Positions 35,487 through 45,680 are shown, counted from the stretch's first letter. The stretch: 64,000 bases of DNA from Mucilaginibacter sp. L3T2-6 (GCF_030519355.1 NZ_JAUMKC010000001.1:372001-436000), one strand, 5' to 3'. The notes: generated by a model from the sequence alone, not told the origin. Program-made: numbers and translations.

Positions 35487-36029
35487 ATGAGTGATATTCA
35501 ATTAGTTGATGCCCCCGCAGGCGTAGAAGGTGCAGGTTTCTTTGCTACTTCGCTCGACAAAGCAATAGGTATAGCACGCGCAAATTCAATGTGGCCTTTG
35601 CCGTTCGCAACATCATGCTGCGGTATAGAGTTTATGGCTACCATGGCTTCGCATTATGACCTTTCCCGTTTTGGCGCCGAGCGCTTGAGCTTTTCGCCGC
35701 GCCAGGCCGACCTGCTGATGGTAATGGGCACAATATCAAAAAAGATGGGTCCGGTTTTAAGGCAGGTTTACCTGCAAATGGCCGAACCAAGATGGGTAAT
35801 GGCCGTTGGCGCATGCGCGTCGAGCGGTGGAATTTTCGATACTTATTCTGTTTTGCAGGGGATTGACGAGGTAATACCGGTTGACGTTTACGTTCCCGGC
35901 TGCCCTCCGCGCCCCGAGGCAATTATCGATGGTTTTATGCAGATACAGCAATTGGTAAAAACTGAGTCGCTGCGCCGCAGGAGCGAACCAAAATACCAGA
36001 AACTTTTAGCTTCATACGGAATACAATAA
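35487..36029 (+). CDS. nuoB: NADH-quinone oxidoreductase subunit B
   Basis: NuoB carries the terminal Fe-S cluster N2 next to the quinone site. The 180-residue protein has the four ligand cysteines: the tandem pair Cys44-Cys45 (TSCCGIEF), Cys110 (VGACAS) and Cys139 (VPGCPPRPEA). Stop and nuoC start overlap by one base (TAATG). Confidence 0.97.
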   Translation: MSDIQLVDAPAGVEGAGFFATSLDKAIGIARANSMWPLPFATSCCGIEFMATMASHYDLSRFGAERLSFSPRQADLLMVMGTISKKMGPVLRQVYLQMAEPRWVMAVGACASSGGIFDTYSVLQGIDEVIPVDVYVPGCPPRPEAIIDGFMQIQQLVKTESLRRRSEPKYQKLLASYGIQ

Positions 36030-36532
36030 TGGGCAAAATATCAAACGAAGAACTTTTAAGTAAGATTGACGCCCAGTTTCCAGGTCAGCTTACTTCGACC
36101 GGAGAGCCTTTTGGGCTGCTTACGCTCGAAACGGGACGTGAGCATATTATAGACATATTAACCTGGTTAAAGAACGACCCGGTTTTGCAGTTTATCTATC
36201 TGACTGATATTACCGCCATCCATTACCCGGAGACAGAAAAGCCGATAGGCGTTATTTATCACCTGCACAGTTTGGTGAATAACGTGCGCGTGCGTATCAA
36301 AGTATTTTTGGCGGACGGTGATACACACATCCCAACTGCTACTACACTTTGGAATGGCGCCAACTGGATGGAACGCGAGACCTACGATTTATTCGGGGTG
36401 ATATTTGACGGCCATCCTGATTTACGCAGGATATTGAATGTTGACGATATGACCGCTTTCCCAATGCGCAGGGAGTATCCGCTGGAAGATCCTAACCGCG
36501 TTGATAAGAAAGATTACTTTTTTGGAAGATAA
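36029..36532 (+). CDS. nuoC: NADH-quinone oxidoreductase subunit C
   Basis: The 167-residue 30-kDa-type subunit of the peripheral arm has the conserved block TLWNGANWMERETYDLFGVI (about 110-129) and DLRRILNVDDMTAFPMRREY. It is separate from nuoD, unlike the fused nuoCD of enterobacteria. Confidence 0.95.
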   Translation: MGKISNEELLSKIDAQFPGQLTSTGEPFGLLTLETGREHIIDILTWLKNDPVLQFIYLTDITAIHYPETEKPIGVIYHLHSLVNNVRVRIKVFLADGDTHIPTATTLWNGANWMERETYDLFGVIFDGHPDLRRILNVDDMTAFPMRREYPLEDPNRVDKKDYFFGR

Positions 36533-36537
36533 CAGCT

Positions 36538-37749
36538 ATGCAGAATCATCCTGTATTTATAGATAACGACCCGCAAAGCGAATATTCAACCCTTAACCTG
36601 GGGCCAACGCACCCGGCAACACATGGCGTGTTCCAGAATGTGCTCCAGCTGGACGGCGAGAGGATCGTGAGCGGTGTATCAACCATTGGTTATATACACC
36701 GTGCCTTCGAAAAAATTGCTGAGCACAGGCCATTTTACCAGATCACCCCGCTTACCGACAGGCTGAACTACTGCTCGTCGCCCATTAACAACATGGGCTG
36801 GCACATGACGGTAGAGAAACTGTTGGGCATACAAACACCAAAGCGCGTTGACTACCTGCGTATCATCATTATGGAACTGGCCCGCATCAGCGACCACATC
36901 ATCTGCAATGGTGTATTGGGTGTTGATACCGGCGCTTTCACGGGATTCCTTTACATGATGGAACACCGTGAATCTATTTATGAAATATACGAAGAGATTT
37001 GCGGTTCGCGTTTAACAACGAACATTGGCCGTATCGGCGGTTTTGAGCGTAACTTCAATACTATCGCTTTCGCTAAGCTGCGCAAATTCTTAAAAGACTT
37101 TCCGGTAGCATTAAAAGAGTTTGAAGCACTATTTAATCGCAACCGTATATTCATTGATCGTACCAAAGATGTTGCCGCTGTAACAGCTGAGGACGCTTTA
37201 AGCTATAGCTGGAGCGGCCCGCTGCTGCGCGCTGCGGGTGTAGATTACGATGTACGGGCGATGAACCCATACTCGTCATACGAAGATTTTGATTTCGACG
37301 TACCTGTTGGTACCAACGGCGACGTTTACAACCGTTTCCTGGTGCGTAACGAGGAAATGTGGCAGAGCATTCGCCTGATTGAGCAGGCTTTGGTTAAGCT
37401 GGAGAAAGAACCTTCCCACATTTTCCATGCTGATGTTCCTGAATTCTACCTGCCTCCAAAAGAGGAGGTTTACAATAACATGGAAGCGCTTATTTATCAC
37501 TTTAAAATTGTGATGGGCGAGATCGATACACCGGTTACCGAAGTTTATCATTCTGTAGAAGGCGCTAACGGCGAGCTGGGTTTCTACCTGGTGAACGATG
37601 GCGGACGGGCGCCATACCGCCTGCACTTCCGCCGGCCGAGCTTCATCAATTACCAGATGTATGCGCCAATGAGCCGCGGGATGTTATTGTCTGACGCGAT
37701 TATTAACATGAGTAGTTTAAATATTATAGCCGGAGAATTAGATGCTTAG
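36538..37749 (+). CDS. nuoD: NADH-quinone oxidoreductase subunit D
   Basis: The 403-residue 49-kDa-type subunit lines the quinone-binding cavity with NuoB. It has [13 protein letters not shown] (about 21-33), the GYIHRAFEK segment and the C-terminal [20 protein letters not shown] (about 362-381). The 3' end overlaps nuoE by eight bases. Confidence 0.96.
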   Translation: MQNHPVFIDNDPQSEYSTLNLGPTHPATHGVFQNVLQLDGERIVSGVSTIGYIHRAFEKIAEHRPFYQITPLTDRLNYCSSPINNMGWHMTVEKLLGIQTPKRVDYLRIIIMELARISDHIICNGVLGVDTGAFTGFLYMMEHRESIYEIYEEICGSRLTTNIGRIGGFERNFNTIAFAKLRKFLKDFPVALKEFEALFNRNRIFIDRTKDVAAVTAEDALSYSWSGPLLRAAGVDYDVRAMNPYSSYEDFDFDVPVGTNGDVYNRFLVRNEEMWQSIRLIEQALVKLEKEPSHIFHADVPEFYLPPKEEVYNNMEALIYHFKIVMGEIDTPVTEVYHSVEGANGELGFYLVNDGGRAPYRLHFRRPSFINYQMYAPMSRGMLLSDAIINMSSLNIIAGELDA

Positions 37750-38269
37750 AGTTGATGAACAACAGCAAACTCCGGTTAATTTTTCGCCGGAACTGGTAGC
37801 TAAATTTGACGAGATAGTTAGCCGTTATCCCGAAGGTAAGCAAAAGTCGGCCCTGTTACCTATCCTGCACCTGGTGCAGGCTGAATACGGTTGGTTGAGC
37901 GTACCTGCCATGGATAAAGTTGCTGACTACCTGAAGATACAAGATATTGAGGTGTATGAGGTTGCTACTTTTTATACCATGTATTTTATGCGCCCCCAGG
38001 GCAAATATGTGCTGGAAGTATGCCGAACCGGGCCTTGTGGTATAGTAGGCGCCGAAAAAATAATGGATCACATTGAGCAGAAACTTGGCGTGAAGGAAGG
38101 CGAAGTTACGCCGGATGGCCTGTTTAGCTGGCGCGGTGTTGAATGCCTGGCAGCCTGCGGGTATGGCCCGGTATTGCAGATAGGACCTGAATATACTTTT
38201 TACGAGAATTTAACCAACGAATCCGTTGATAAGCTAATTGCTGATTTAAAAGCAAAGGGTAATAACTAA
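37742..38269 (+). CDS. nuoE: NADH-quinone oxidoreductase subunit E
   Basis: The 175-residue 24-kDa-type subunit binds the [2Fe-2S] cluster N1a with Cys94, Cys99 (CRTGPC), Cys135 and Cys139 (CLAAC). N-terminal helices include ALLPILHLVQAEYGWLS. Stop and nuoF start overlap (TAATG). Confidence 0.96.
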   Translation: MLRVDEQQQTPVNFSPELVAKFDEIVSRYPEGKQKSALLPILHLVQAEYGWLSVPAMDKVADYLKIQDIEVYEVATFYTMYFMRPQGKYVLEVCRTGPCGIVGAEKIMDHIEQKLGVKEGEVTPDGLFSWRGVECLAACGYGPVLQIGPEYTFYENLTNESVDKLIADLKAKGNN

Positions 38270-39633
38270 TGGGACGCAAATTATTGTTGGAGCATATTAA
38301 CGTACCAGGTATTAATACCTTTGACGTTTACCGCCAGAAAGGCGGCTATCGCTCGGTTGAAAAGGCTTTAAAAACTATGACCCCTGAGGAAATAGTTGAA
38401 GAAGTCAAAAAATCGGGTTTGCGGGGCCGCGGCGGGGCCGGTTTCCCAACCGGTATGAAATGGAGTTTTTTGGCCAAGCCCGAAGGTGTTGCCCGTTACC
38501 TGGTTTGCAACGCTGACGAGTCGGAGCCGGGTACTTTTAAAGACCGCTACCTGATGACTTACATTCCTCATGCCCTGATTGAGGGCATGATCGTGTCAAG
38601 TTTCGCTTTGGGTGCAAAGGTTTCTTATATCTACGTTCGCGGCGAGATGATGCCGCAGATACGCATCCTTGAAAAAGCCATCGCCGAAGCAAAAAATGCA
38701 GGCTTTCTCGGTAAAAATATTTTAGGCACCGGTTACGACCTTGAACTGTATGTGCAGCCGGGCGGCGGCGCTTATATCTGTGGCGAAGAAACTGCTTTGC
38801 TGGAGTCGCTGGAAGGCAAACGTGGTAACCCGCGTATCAAACCGCCATTCCCGGCTATTGCTGGTTTATATGGCTGCCCTACGGTGGTGAACAACGTTGA
38901 ATCGATAGCTGCTGTAGTTCCTATTATAAACGACGGCGGAGAAGAATATGCTAAAATCGGCATCGGCCGCAGTACAGGTACCAAGCTGATATCAGCAGGT
39001 GGTAACCTGAAGAAACCGGGCGTTTACGAAATTGACCTGGGTTTGCCGGTTGAAGAATTTTTATACAGCGACGAATACTGTGGCGGTATAGCCAATGGAA
39101 AACGCCTGAAAGCGGTTGTTGCAGGCGGTTCGTCGGTACCGATCTTACCGGCTAACCTGTTTATGAAAACCGTTAACGGCGACGCCCGCCTGATGAGCTA
39201 TGAATCATTAGCCGACGGTGGCTTTGTAAGCGGTACGATGATGGGTTCAGGCGGATTTATAGCTTATGACGAAGATCAGTGCATTGTGCGCAACACCTGG
39301 AACTTTACCCGTTTCTATCATCACGAAAGTTGCGGTCAGTGCTCGCCATGCCGCGAAGGTACAGGATGGATGGAAAAGGTATTGCACCGTTTAGAGCATG
39401 GTCATGGCAAAATGAGCGACATGGATTTGCTGGTTGACGTATCGAAGAAAATAGAAGGAAATACGATCTGTCCGTTGGGTGACGCAGCAGCATGGCCGGT
39501 GGCCAGTGCGATTCGCCACTTCAGGGATGAATTTGAATGGCATGTTACGCACGGTGCAGAAGCCCAAACCCGTAATTACGGGTTAGCGCATTATGCTGAT
39601 CCGTTACCCAAGAAGGAAGAGACGGTAGCGTAA
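38269..39633 (+). CDS. nuoF: NADH-quinone oxidoreductase subunit F
   Basis: NuoF holds FMN and the NADH site. The 454-residue protein has [16 protein letters not shown] (50-65), the FMN/NADH loop [14 protein letters not shown], and the [4Fe-4S] N3 ligands in [15 protein letters not shown] and [10 protein letters not shown] in the C-terminal part. The next real nuo gene starts about 545 bp later because of an inserted remnant. Confidence 0.97.
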   Translation: MGRKLLLEHINVPGINTFDVYRQKGGYRSVEKALKTMTPEEIVEEVKKSGLRGRGGAGFPTGMKWSFLAKPEGVARYLVCNADESEPGTFKDRYLMTYIPHALIEGMIVSSFALGAKVSYIYVRGEMMPQIRILEKAIAEAKNAGFLGKNILGTGYDLELYVQPGGGAYICGEETALLESLEGKRGNPRIKPPFPAIAGLYGCPTVVNNVESIAAVVPIINDGGEEYAKIGIGRSTGTKLISAGGNLKKPGVYEIDLGLPVEEFLYSDEYCGGIANGKRLKAVVAGGSSVPILPANLFMKTVNGDARLMSYESLADGGFVSGTMMGSGGFIAYDEDQCIVRNTWNFTRFYHHESCGQCSPCREGTGWMEKVLHRLEHGHGKMSDMDLLVDVSKKIEGNTICPLGDAAAWPVASAIRHFRDEFEWHVTHGAEAQTRNYGLAHYADPLPKKEETVA

Positions 39634-40178
39634 TGGATAATAAAAATTAAAAAGTAAAAATTCAAAAATAGAAAGCTGATAGTAATTGGGTGACAAGCCT
39701 TTCGGTGTTAAACCTAGATGTTATCAATTTTCGAAAGAAACAGTTCAATTCGTAAAAGAAGCTACATATGAAAGGATCTGCTTTTCAATTTTTGACCAGG
39801 TACTAAGAAGCGGAACGTTGATAGGGGCGAATATAGCAGAGGCAAAGGCGGGAAGCTGGTTAAAGACTTTAAGAACTTTTACAATACAGCCTTAAAGTCG
39901 GCTAATGAAACAAAATACTGGCTGTGACTGATTAGAGATACTCTAAATACAGGTGTCAGCACAGATGAAATAAATAAATTTATAAGCGAAGCTGATGAAT
40001 TGTCAAAGATCATTGCTTCGATAATTATTAATCTTCAAAAGTAAAGGGCTTTAAAATTTAAAAGTAAAAACTAAAAATTAAGAAGAACGCGATGCTGCTC
40101 AGCTCCATCGGGTTTTGATTTTTTAATTCTGGCTTTTTGCTTTTGATTTTCCCAATGGCTTTTGACTTTTTAATTAAA
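39634..40178. other. 545-bp break in the nuo operon between nuoF and nuoG
   Basis: The stretch contains the decayed four-helix-bundle gene (39686-40044). Similar A-rich tracts sit on either side of it: about 39640-39670 (AATTAAAAAGTAAAAATTCA) and about 40053-40082 (TTTAAAAGTAAAAACTAAAA). These look like imperfect direct repeats. Confidence 0.6.
39686..40044 (+). pseudogene. Broken four-helix-bundle protein (23S rRNA intervening-sequence family) inside the nuo operon
   Basis: From 39686 (TTG; GDKPFGVKPRCYQFSKETVQ) the frame reads FDQVLRSGTLIGANIAEAKA, the hallmark of the S23/four-helix-bundle family, then leaves frame near 39850. The continuation in another frame is KDFKNFYNTALKSANETKYW, interrupted by TGA at 39925-39927, and then LIRDTLNTGVSTDEINKFIS to a stop at 40042-40044. 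One frameshift and one nonsense change, plus no ATG, mark it as decayed. Full-length members are about 120 residues, matching the span. Confidence 0.85.
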
Positions 40179-41174
40179 ATGAAAGTAACAATAGATGGCA
40201 TTGCCATTGACGTAGAACCAGGAACAACCATACTGAATGCCGCAAGGCAGATAGGTGGTGACATTGTTCCGCCTGCTATGTGCTATTACTCGAAGCTGGA
40301 AGGTAGCGGCGGTAAATGCCGTACCTGTTTGGTAAAGGTGAGTAAGGGCTCTGAAAAAGATCCCCGCCCTATGCCGAAGTTAGTAGCATCGTGCCGTACC
40401 ACAGTGATGGATGGAATGGAAGTGCAGAATATTACCTCACCTGAGGTAATAGAGGCGCGTAAAGGGATAGTGGAGATACTACTGCTGAACCACCCGCTGG
40501 ATTGCCCGATTTGCGACCAGGCCGGCGAGTGCGACCTGCAGAATCTTGGCTTCGAACATGGCGCCGCCAAAACCCGCTACGAGTTTGACCGCCGTACATT
40601 TGAGAAGATTGATATCGGTGATAAAATACAGTTGCACATGACGCGCTGCATACTTTGTTACCGCTGCGTGTTTACTGCCGACCAGATAACAGACCACCGC
40701 ATACATGGTATCCTTAATCGCGGCGACCATTCTGAAATATCAACGTATATTCATGCAGCTGTTGATAACGACTTCTCCGGAAACGTAATTGACGTTTGCC
40801 CGGTAGGCGCTTTGACTGACAAAACTTTCCGCTTTAAGAACCGTGTATGGTTCACCAAACCTGTAGACGCTCACCGCGATTGCGACCATGAAAAGTGCAA
40901 TGGTAAGGTTACTCTCTGGTATAAAGGCGAAGACGTATTGCGTGTAACAGCGCGAAAAGATCAATATGGCGAAGTTGAGGAGTTCATTTGCAACACCTGC
41001 CGCTTTGATAAAAAGAAAACTTCGGACTGGGTGATAGATGGCCCGCGCCATATTGCTAACAACTCTGTTATTAGTGCAAATCACTACGATTTTGTGCCGC
41101 TGCCGGTTGTTAAAACCAACCCGGTACTGATTGAAGCCAATAAAGAACAATTTGAAAGGGACACACGGTTATAA
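40179..41174 (+). CDS. nuoG: NADH-quinone oxidoreductase subunit G, short form
   Basis: The ATG at 40179 (MKVTIDGIAIDVEPGTTIL) is preferred over 40137. The 331-residue protein carries the [2Fe-2S] N1b ligands (Cys35, Cys47, Cys50, Cys72), the His-Cys3 N5 cluster (His105, Cys109, Cys112, Cys118) and the N4 cluster (Cys157, Cys160, Cys163, Cys207). It ends soon after, with only the start of the molybdopterin-type domain (CDHEKCNGK, CNTCRF). Typical NuoG is 700-900 residues; short forms are known in Bacteroidota. Overlaps nuoH by one base. Confidence 0.94.
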   Translation: MKVTIDGIAIDVEPGTTILNAARQIGGDIVPPAMCYYSKLEGSGGKCRTCLVKVSKGSEKDPRPMPKLVASCRTTVMDGMEVQNITSPEVIEARKGIVEILLLNHPLDCPICDQAGECDLQNLGFEHGAAKTRYEFDRRTFEKIDIGDKIQLHMTRCILCYRCVFTADQITDHRIHGILNRGDHSEISTYIHAAVDNDFSGNVIDVCPVGALTDKTFRFKNRVWFTKPVDAHRDCDHEKCNGKVTLWYKGEDVLRVTARKDQYGEVEEFICNTCRFDKKKTSDWVIDGPRHIANNSVISANHYDFVPLPVVKTNPVLIEANKEQFERDTRL

Positions 41175-42214
41175 TGGGAACTGCAGAAATTATAATTAAG
41201 ATCGTATTGGTAGTGATTGTGTTCGCTATCAGCCTGGTTATTGCCATGTATTCAACCTATGCTGAGCGTAAGATCGCAGCATTTTTGCAGGACAGGGTAG
41301 GCCCTAACCGCGCGGGGCCATGGGGCATTTTACAGCCTTTGGCAGATGGCGGCAAGATGTTCCTGAAAGAAGAGATCATCCCGACAAATGCTAATACATT
41401 TTTGTTTATAGCAGGCCCTTCGCTCGCTATCATGACGGCTTGTATCGGCTCCGCAGTAATTCCCTGGGGGCAGAAGTTAACAATTGGCAGCTATACCTTT
41501 GACTTACAGATAGCCGACATCAATGTAGGCATCCTGTATATCTTCGGGGTAGTATCGCTGGGCGTTTATGGAATTATGATAGGCGGCTGGGCGTCAAATA
41601 ACAAATATTCGTTGTTAGGCGCAATCCGTGCGGCATCACAGAATATCAGCTACGAAATTGCGATGGGCTTATCTATTATCGCCCTGTTGATGACTACCGG
41701 TACATTAAGCCTCGGCCACATTGCTGCACAACAGCATGGCTTCTGGAACGGTCATTATTTCAGCTGGAATGTTTTTAGTCAGCCGCTGGGTTTCCTGATA
41801 TTTTTGGTATGTGCGTTTGCCGAAACCAACCGCTCGCCATTTGACTTGCCTGAATGCGAAACTGAGCTGGTAGGCGGCTATCACACGGAATACTCATCAA
41901 TGAAACTTGGCTTTTACCTGTTCGCCGAATACATCAACATGTTTGTGTCGTCGGCAGTAATGGCTACGCTATACTTTGGCGGTTACAACTTCCCCTTCAT
42001 GGACTTGATCCACTCACAAAACCTGGTTACCATCTTAGGTACAGTGTTTTTGTTTGGTAAGGTGTTTTTGTTCATCTTCTTTTTCATGTGGGTGCGCTGG
42101 ACTATTCCGCGTTTCCGCTACGACCAGCTGATGGACCTGGGCTGGAAAGTGCTGATACCGCTGGCGATCGCCAATATAATTATTACAGGCGTGGTTATGC
42201 AGTTTATTAAATAA
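41174..42214 (+). CDS. nuoH: NADH-quinone oxidoreductase subunit H
   Basis: The 346-residue membrane protein of eight helices joins the quinone site to the antiporter arm. Signatures: YAERKIAAFLQDRVGPNRAG (about 28-47) and CAFAETNRSPFDLPECETEL (about 213-232). Confidence 0.97.
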   Translation: MGTAEIIIKIVLVVIVFAISLVIAMYSTYAERKIAAFLQDRVGPNRAGPWGILQPLADGGKMFLKEEIIPTNANTFLFIAGPSLAIMTACIGSAVIPWGQKLTIGSYTFDLQIADINVGILYIFGVVSLGVYGIMIGGWASNNKYSLLGAIRAASQNISYEIAMGLSIIALLMTTGTLSLGHIAAQQHGFWNGHYFSWNVFSQPLGFLIFLVCAFAETNRSPFDLPECETELVGGYHTEYSSMKLGFYLFAEYINMFVSSAVMATLYFGGYNFPFMDLIHSQNLVTILGTVFLFGKVFLFIFFFMWVRWTIPRFRYDQLMDLGWKVLIPLAIANIIITGVVMQFIK

Positions 42215-42225
42215 GGATCGATAGA

Positions 42226-42723
42226 ATGGAATCATTAAGTAATAAAAAGAAATTAGTTGAATCGAAGCCGCTTAACTTTTTAGAGCGGGCTTACCTGCCG
42301 GCTATTGCCAAGGGCTTAGGTATTACGATTAAGCACTTTTTCAAAAAGCCGGTTACCATCAGCTATCCTGAAGAAAAACGCGAGTATTCGGAAAACTTCC
42401 GCGGCATGCACTCGCTTAAACGCGATGAGAATGGTAAAGAACGCTGCACCGCCTGCGGGTTGTGTGCACTTTCGTGCCCGGCGGAAGCCATCACTATGAT
42501 AGCTGCAGAGCGTCAGAAAGGTGAGGAACATTTGTATCGCGAGGAAAAATATGCAGCCGTTTACGAGATCAATATGTTACGCTGCATTTTCTGCGGATTG
42601 TGTGAAGAAGCATGCCCTAAAGAGGCTATATACCTAGACGGCCCGCACGTACCATCAGACTATTTAAGGAAGGATTTTATTTACGGTAAAGACAAATTAG
42701 TAGAAGCTCCCTTAAATCAATAA
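42226..42723 (+). CDS. nuoI: NADH-quinone oxidoreductase subunit I
   Basis: The 165-residue ferredoxin-like subunit carries two [4Fe-4S] clusters (N6a, N6b): Cys74, Cys77, Cys80, Cys84 in CTACGLCALSC, and Cys120, Cys123, Cys126, Cys130 in CIFCGLCEEAC. Confidence 0.97.
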   Translation: MESLSNKKKLVESKPLNFLERAYLPAIAKGLGITIKHFFKKPVTISYPEEKREYSENFRGMHSLKRDENGKERCTACGLCALSCPAEAITMIAAERQKGEEHLYREEKYAAVYEINMLRCIFCGLCEEACPKEAIYLDGPHVPSDYLRKDFIYGKDKLVEAPLNQ

Positions 42724-42732
42724 AGAAGTTTT

Positions 42733-42768
42733 ATACCTTTGCCCTGCTCTTTTACGGGGTAAAGGTAT
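42733..42768. promoter_or_regulatory. Hairpin with a promoter-like box between nuoI and nuoJ
   Basis: ATACCTTTGCCC (42733-42744) pairs imperfectly with GGGGTAAAGGTAT (42756-42768). TACCTTTG within the left arm matches TAnnTTTG, 42 bases before the nuoJ ATG. It may be an internal promoter, an RNA hairpin, or both. Confidence 0.35.
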
Positions 42769-42783
42769 TTTGAAATATAAACC

Positions 42784-43281
42784 ATGAGTACATTTTACTT
42801 CATCGCATTTCTGTCTATATTTTTCTCCATCCTGGTTATCACTGCCAGGAATCCCGTACATAGCATCCTGTACCTGATTCTAACTTTTTTTACGTTCACC
42901 ATCCACTATATTTTAATGAACGCCCAGTTTTTGGCGATAGTTAACTTTATAGTATATATGGGAGCGATCCTCGTCCTTTTCCTGTATACGCTGATGCTGA
43001 TCAACCTGAATAAGGAGTCGGAGCCGCGCAAATCAAACCTGGTTAAAATTGCAGGATTTATAGGCGGTGCATGCTTTTTAATAACCATAGTAGCTGCACT
43101 TAAAGCCTTTAAAATGTCAGATTCGGTGGTTACGCAGAACAACGATCTCGGTTTGGTAAAAAATCTTGGTAAAATATTGTTCAACGAATTTTTATTGCCA
43201 TTTGAAATTTCGTCGGTATTGCTGCTTTCGGCAATGGTAGGCGCTGTTTTACTGGCGACTAAAGACCCAAAAGCAGCATAA
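42784..43281 (+). CDS. nuoJ: NADH-quinone oxidoreductase subunit J
   Basis: The 165-residue protein has five membrane helices, starting STFYFIAFLSIFFSILVI, and the conserved FIVYMGAILVLFLYTLMLIN (about 54-75). The 3' end overlaps nuoK by one base. Confidence 0.94.
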   Translation: MSTFYFIAFLSIFFSILVITARNPVHSILYLILTFFTFTIHYILMNAQFLAIVNFIVYMGAILVLFLYTLMLINLNKESEPRKSNLVKIAGFIGGACFLITIVAALKAFKMSDSVVTQNNDLGLVKNLGKILFNEFLLPFEISSVLLLSAMVGAVLLATKDPKAA

Positions 43282-43610
43282 TGGAAACACTAACAAAAAC
43301 AATACACGGCATCCCGTTGAACCATTACATCATGCTGTGTGCAATAATCTTTTCGATAGGTGTAATCGGGGTTTTGATACGCCGCAATGCCATCGTAATA
43401 TTTATGTCGGTTGAGCTGATGCTAAATTCGGTTAACCTGCTGCTTACCGCTTTCTCTGTTTACCGCGGGGACGCTACCGGGCAGGTTTTCGTTTTTTTTA
43501 TCATGGCCCTGGCGGCCGCCGAAGTAGCTGTTGGTTTGGCCATTATCGTGATGATTTATCGCAACACAAACTCGATAGACATTAACGTGCTGAACAGGTT
43601 GAAATGGTAA
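43281..43610 (+). CDS. nuoK: NADH-quinone oxidoreductase subunit K
   Basis: The 109-residue protein has three membrane helices. The conserved acidic residues sit in FMSVELMLNSVNLLL (about 43-57) and AAAEVAVGLAIIVMI (about 80-95), key for proton transfer in MrpC-like subunits. Confidence 0.95.
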   Translation: METLTKTIHGIPLNHYIMLCAIIFSIGVIGVLIRRNAIVIFMSVELMLNSVNLLLTAFSVYRGDATGQVFVFFIMALAAAEVAVGLAIIVMIYRNTNSIDINVLNRLKW

Positions 43611-43615
43611 AAGTG

Positions 43616-43745
43616 AAGCCCCGGCTTCCTAAATGGAAGCAGGAAAGGGGCTGACGATTAATAGTAAATTATAATAATAACAAAATTCTATCCCAGATTC
43701 AGGAAATAGAAAATAAAAAATTCCCCCTTTAGGGGGCTAGGGGGC
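43616..43745. repeat. Two palindromes between nuoK and nuoL
   Basis: An imperfect hairpin at about 43616-43654 has AGCCCC and GGGGCT outer arms and CTTCC/GGAAG inner arms. A dispersed-type element CCCCCTTTAGGGGGCTAGGG starts at 43723, with a perfect CCCCC-TTTA-GGGGG core. The second type is common between genes in Bacteroidota and ends five bases before the nuoL ATG. Confidence 0.6.
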
Positions 43746-43749
43746 ATAA

Positions 43750-45654
43750 ATGGACAAATATATCTGGCTTATTCCTGTTTTACCGTTGGCCGGTTTTATC
43801 ATTAACGGTATTGGCCGCAATACCTTATCAAAAGGGGTTATCGGCTTTATCGGTAGCTTGATGGTAATGGTTTCATTTGCGATAAGCGTAGGCTTATTTT
43901 TCGAGGTGAAGTCGGCGGGCCATGGTTTTGATGTGAAGCTGTTCGACTGGTTTGCTGCCGGCAGTGTTCATGTATCCTTCGCGTTCCTGGTCGATCAGCT
44001 TAGTTCAATAATGCTGCTGATCATAACAGGTGTGGGGTTTTTAATCCATGTTTATTCAGCAGGTTACATGCATGATGACGCGGGCTTCGGTAAATTCTTC
44101 GCTTACCTCAACCTGTTTATCTTCTTTATGTTGCTGTTGGTGATGGGCTCAAACTACCTGGTAATGTTTATTGGCTGGGAAGGTGTGGGGCTTTGCTCAT
44201 ACCTGCTTATCGGTTTCTGGTACACCAATCCGGATTATGCAGATGCGGCTAAAAAGGCATTTGTGATGAACCGCATTGGCGACCTTGGTTTTATCCTTGG
44301 TATATTTCTGCTGATCATCTTTTTTGGCAGCACCGCATTTGCTGACATCTTCCCAAAAGCAGCAAACAAAGAATTTGCAGGCGTTCCTTTTACGTTAATC
44401 ACTATCCTTCTTTTTGTGGGAGCGGTTGGTAAATCGGCGCAGTTGCCATTATTTACATGGTTACCTGATGCGATGGCGGGTCCAACACCGGTTTCTGCGC
44501 TGATACACGCGGCAACCATGGTTACTGCAGGCGTCTACATGATTGCCCGCTCCAACATCCTCTTCACATTAGCGCCGGTTACAATGCATATAGTGGCTGT
44601 TATCGGTTTAACTACAGCCGTGATCGCGGCTTTAATAGCTTTAACACAAACTGATATTAAAAAGGTCCTTGCCTACTCAACCGTATCTCAGTTGGGGTAT
44701 ATGTTTTTAGGTTTGGGTGTAGGTGCCTATACGGGGGCTTTCTTCCACGTTTTAACCCACGCTTTCTTTAAGGCATTATTATTCCTTGGTGCAGGTTCTG
44801 TAATCCACGCAGTAAGCGGCGAGCAGGACATGCGCAACATGGGGGGCTTAAAAGGTAAGCTTAAAATTACTTTTATAACCATGCTTATTGGTACGCTGGC
44901 AATATCCGGCATACCGCCATTTGCCGGTTTCTTCTCTAAAGACGAAATCTTGGCACACACCTTTATGCACAGCACGCCTATGTATATAATTGGTGTGGTA
45001 ACCGCCATGTTCACGGCCTTTTACATGTTCCGTATGCTTTACCTTACTTTTTACGGTAAATTTCGCGGTACACATGAGCAGGAGCACCACCTGCATGAGT
45101 CGCCAGCATCAATGACTATTCCTTTAGCGGTATTGGCAGTGCTATCAATTGCCGCTGGCTTCATTGGTGTTCCGGAAGTATTGGGCGGACATCATGCACT
45201 TGGCCAGTTCCTCGCCCCGGTTTTCGCAAAATCCGCACCGTTGCTGGTAGCACCTGAATTATCAAAAGCCACAGAAATAACTTTAATGTGTGTATCTGTC
45301 GGTGCGGCGCTTATTGCTATTCTTTACGCTTATGTTAAATACGTTAAAAATTCGCATGTGCCGGTTCGGGATGGCGAGGAGCGCCCGGCATTGATTGACA
45401 TATCTTATCATAAGTTTTATATCGATGAACTGTATGATGCTATTATACGCAAGCCGCTCGACGCATTGTCTGACTTTTTCTATAAGGTAGTCGACCGCAT
45501 GGGTATTGATGGTATTGTTAACGGCTTAGGTAAGGGCACCATGGAAACCAGCAAGGGTCTGCGTCTGCTGCAAACAGGTAACGTAGGATTTTATATATTC
45601 ATGATGGTAATAGGTATCATATCGATATTGATGTACATTTTAACTAAAGCATAA
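43750..45654 (+). CDS. nuoL: NADH-quinone oxidoreductase subunit L
   Basis: The 634-residue antiporter-like subunit has about 16 membrane helices. Signatures: MFIGWEGVGLCSYLLIGFWY (about 138-157), DAMAGPTPVSALIHAATMVT (about 240-260) and TQTDIKKVLAYSTVSQLGYM. The long C-terminal lateral helix is present (about 540-600). Confidence 0.96.
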   Translation: MDKYIWLIPVLPLAGFIINGIGRNTLSKGVIGFIGSLMVMVSFAISVGLFFEVKSAGHGFDVKLFDWFAAGSVHVSFAFLVDQLSSIMLLIITGVGFLIHVYSAGYMHDDAGFGKFFAYLNLFIFFMLLLVMGSNYLVMFIGWEGVGLCSYLLIGFWYTNPDYADAAKKAFVMNRIGDLGFILGIFLLIIFFGSTAFADIFPKAANKEFAGVPFTLITILLFVGAVGKSAQLPLFTWLPDAMAGPTPVSALIHAATMVTAGVYMIARSNILFTLAPVTMHIVAVIGLTTAVIAALIALTQTDIKKVLAYSTVSQLGYMFLGLGVGAYTGAFFHVLTHAFFKALLFLGAGSVIHAVSGEQDMRNMGGLKGKLKITFITMLIGTLAISGIPPFAGFFSKDEILAHTFMHSTPMYIIGVVTAMFTAFYMFRMLYLTFYGKFRGTHEQEHHLHESPASMTIPLAVLAVLSIAAGFIGVPEVLGGHHALGQFLAPVFAKSAPLLVAPELSKATEITLMCVSVGAALIAILYAYVKYVKNSHVPVRDGEERPALIDISYHKFYIDELYDAIIRKPLDALSDFFYKVVDRMGIDGIVNGLGKGTMETSKGLRLLQTGNVGFYIFMMVIGIISILMYILTKA

Positions 45655-45680
45655 AGAACGATTAGCGTTTACAACATAAA

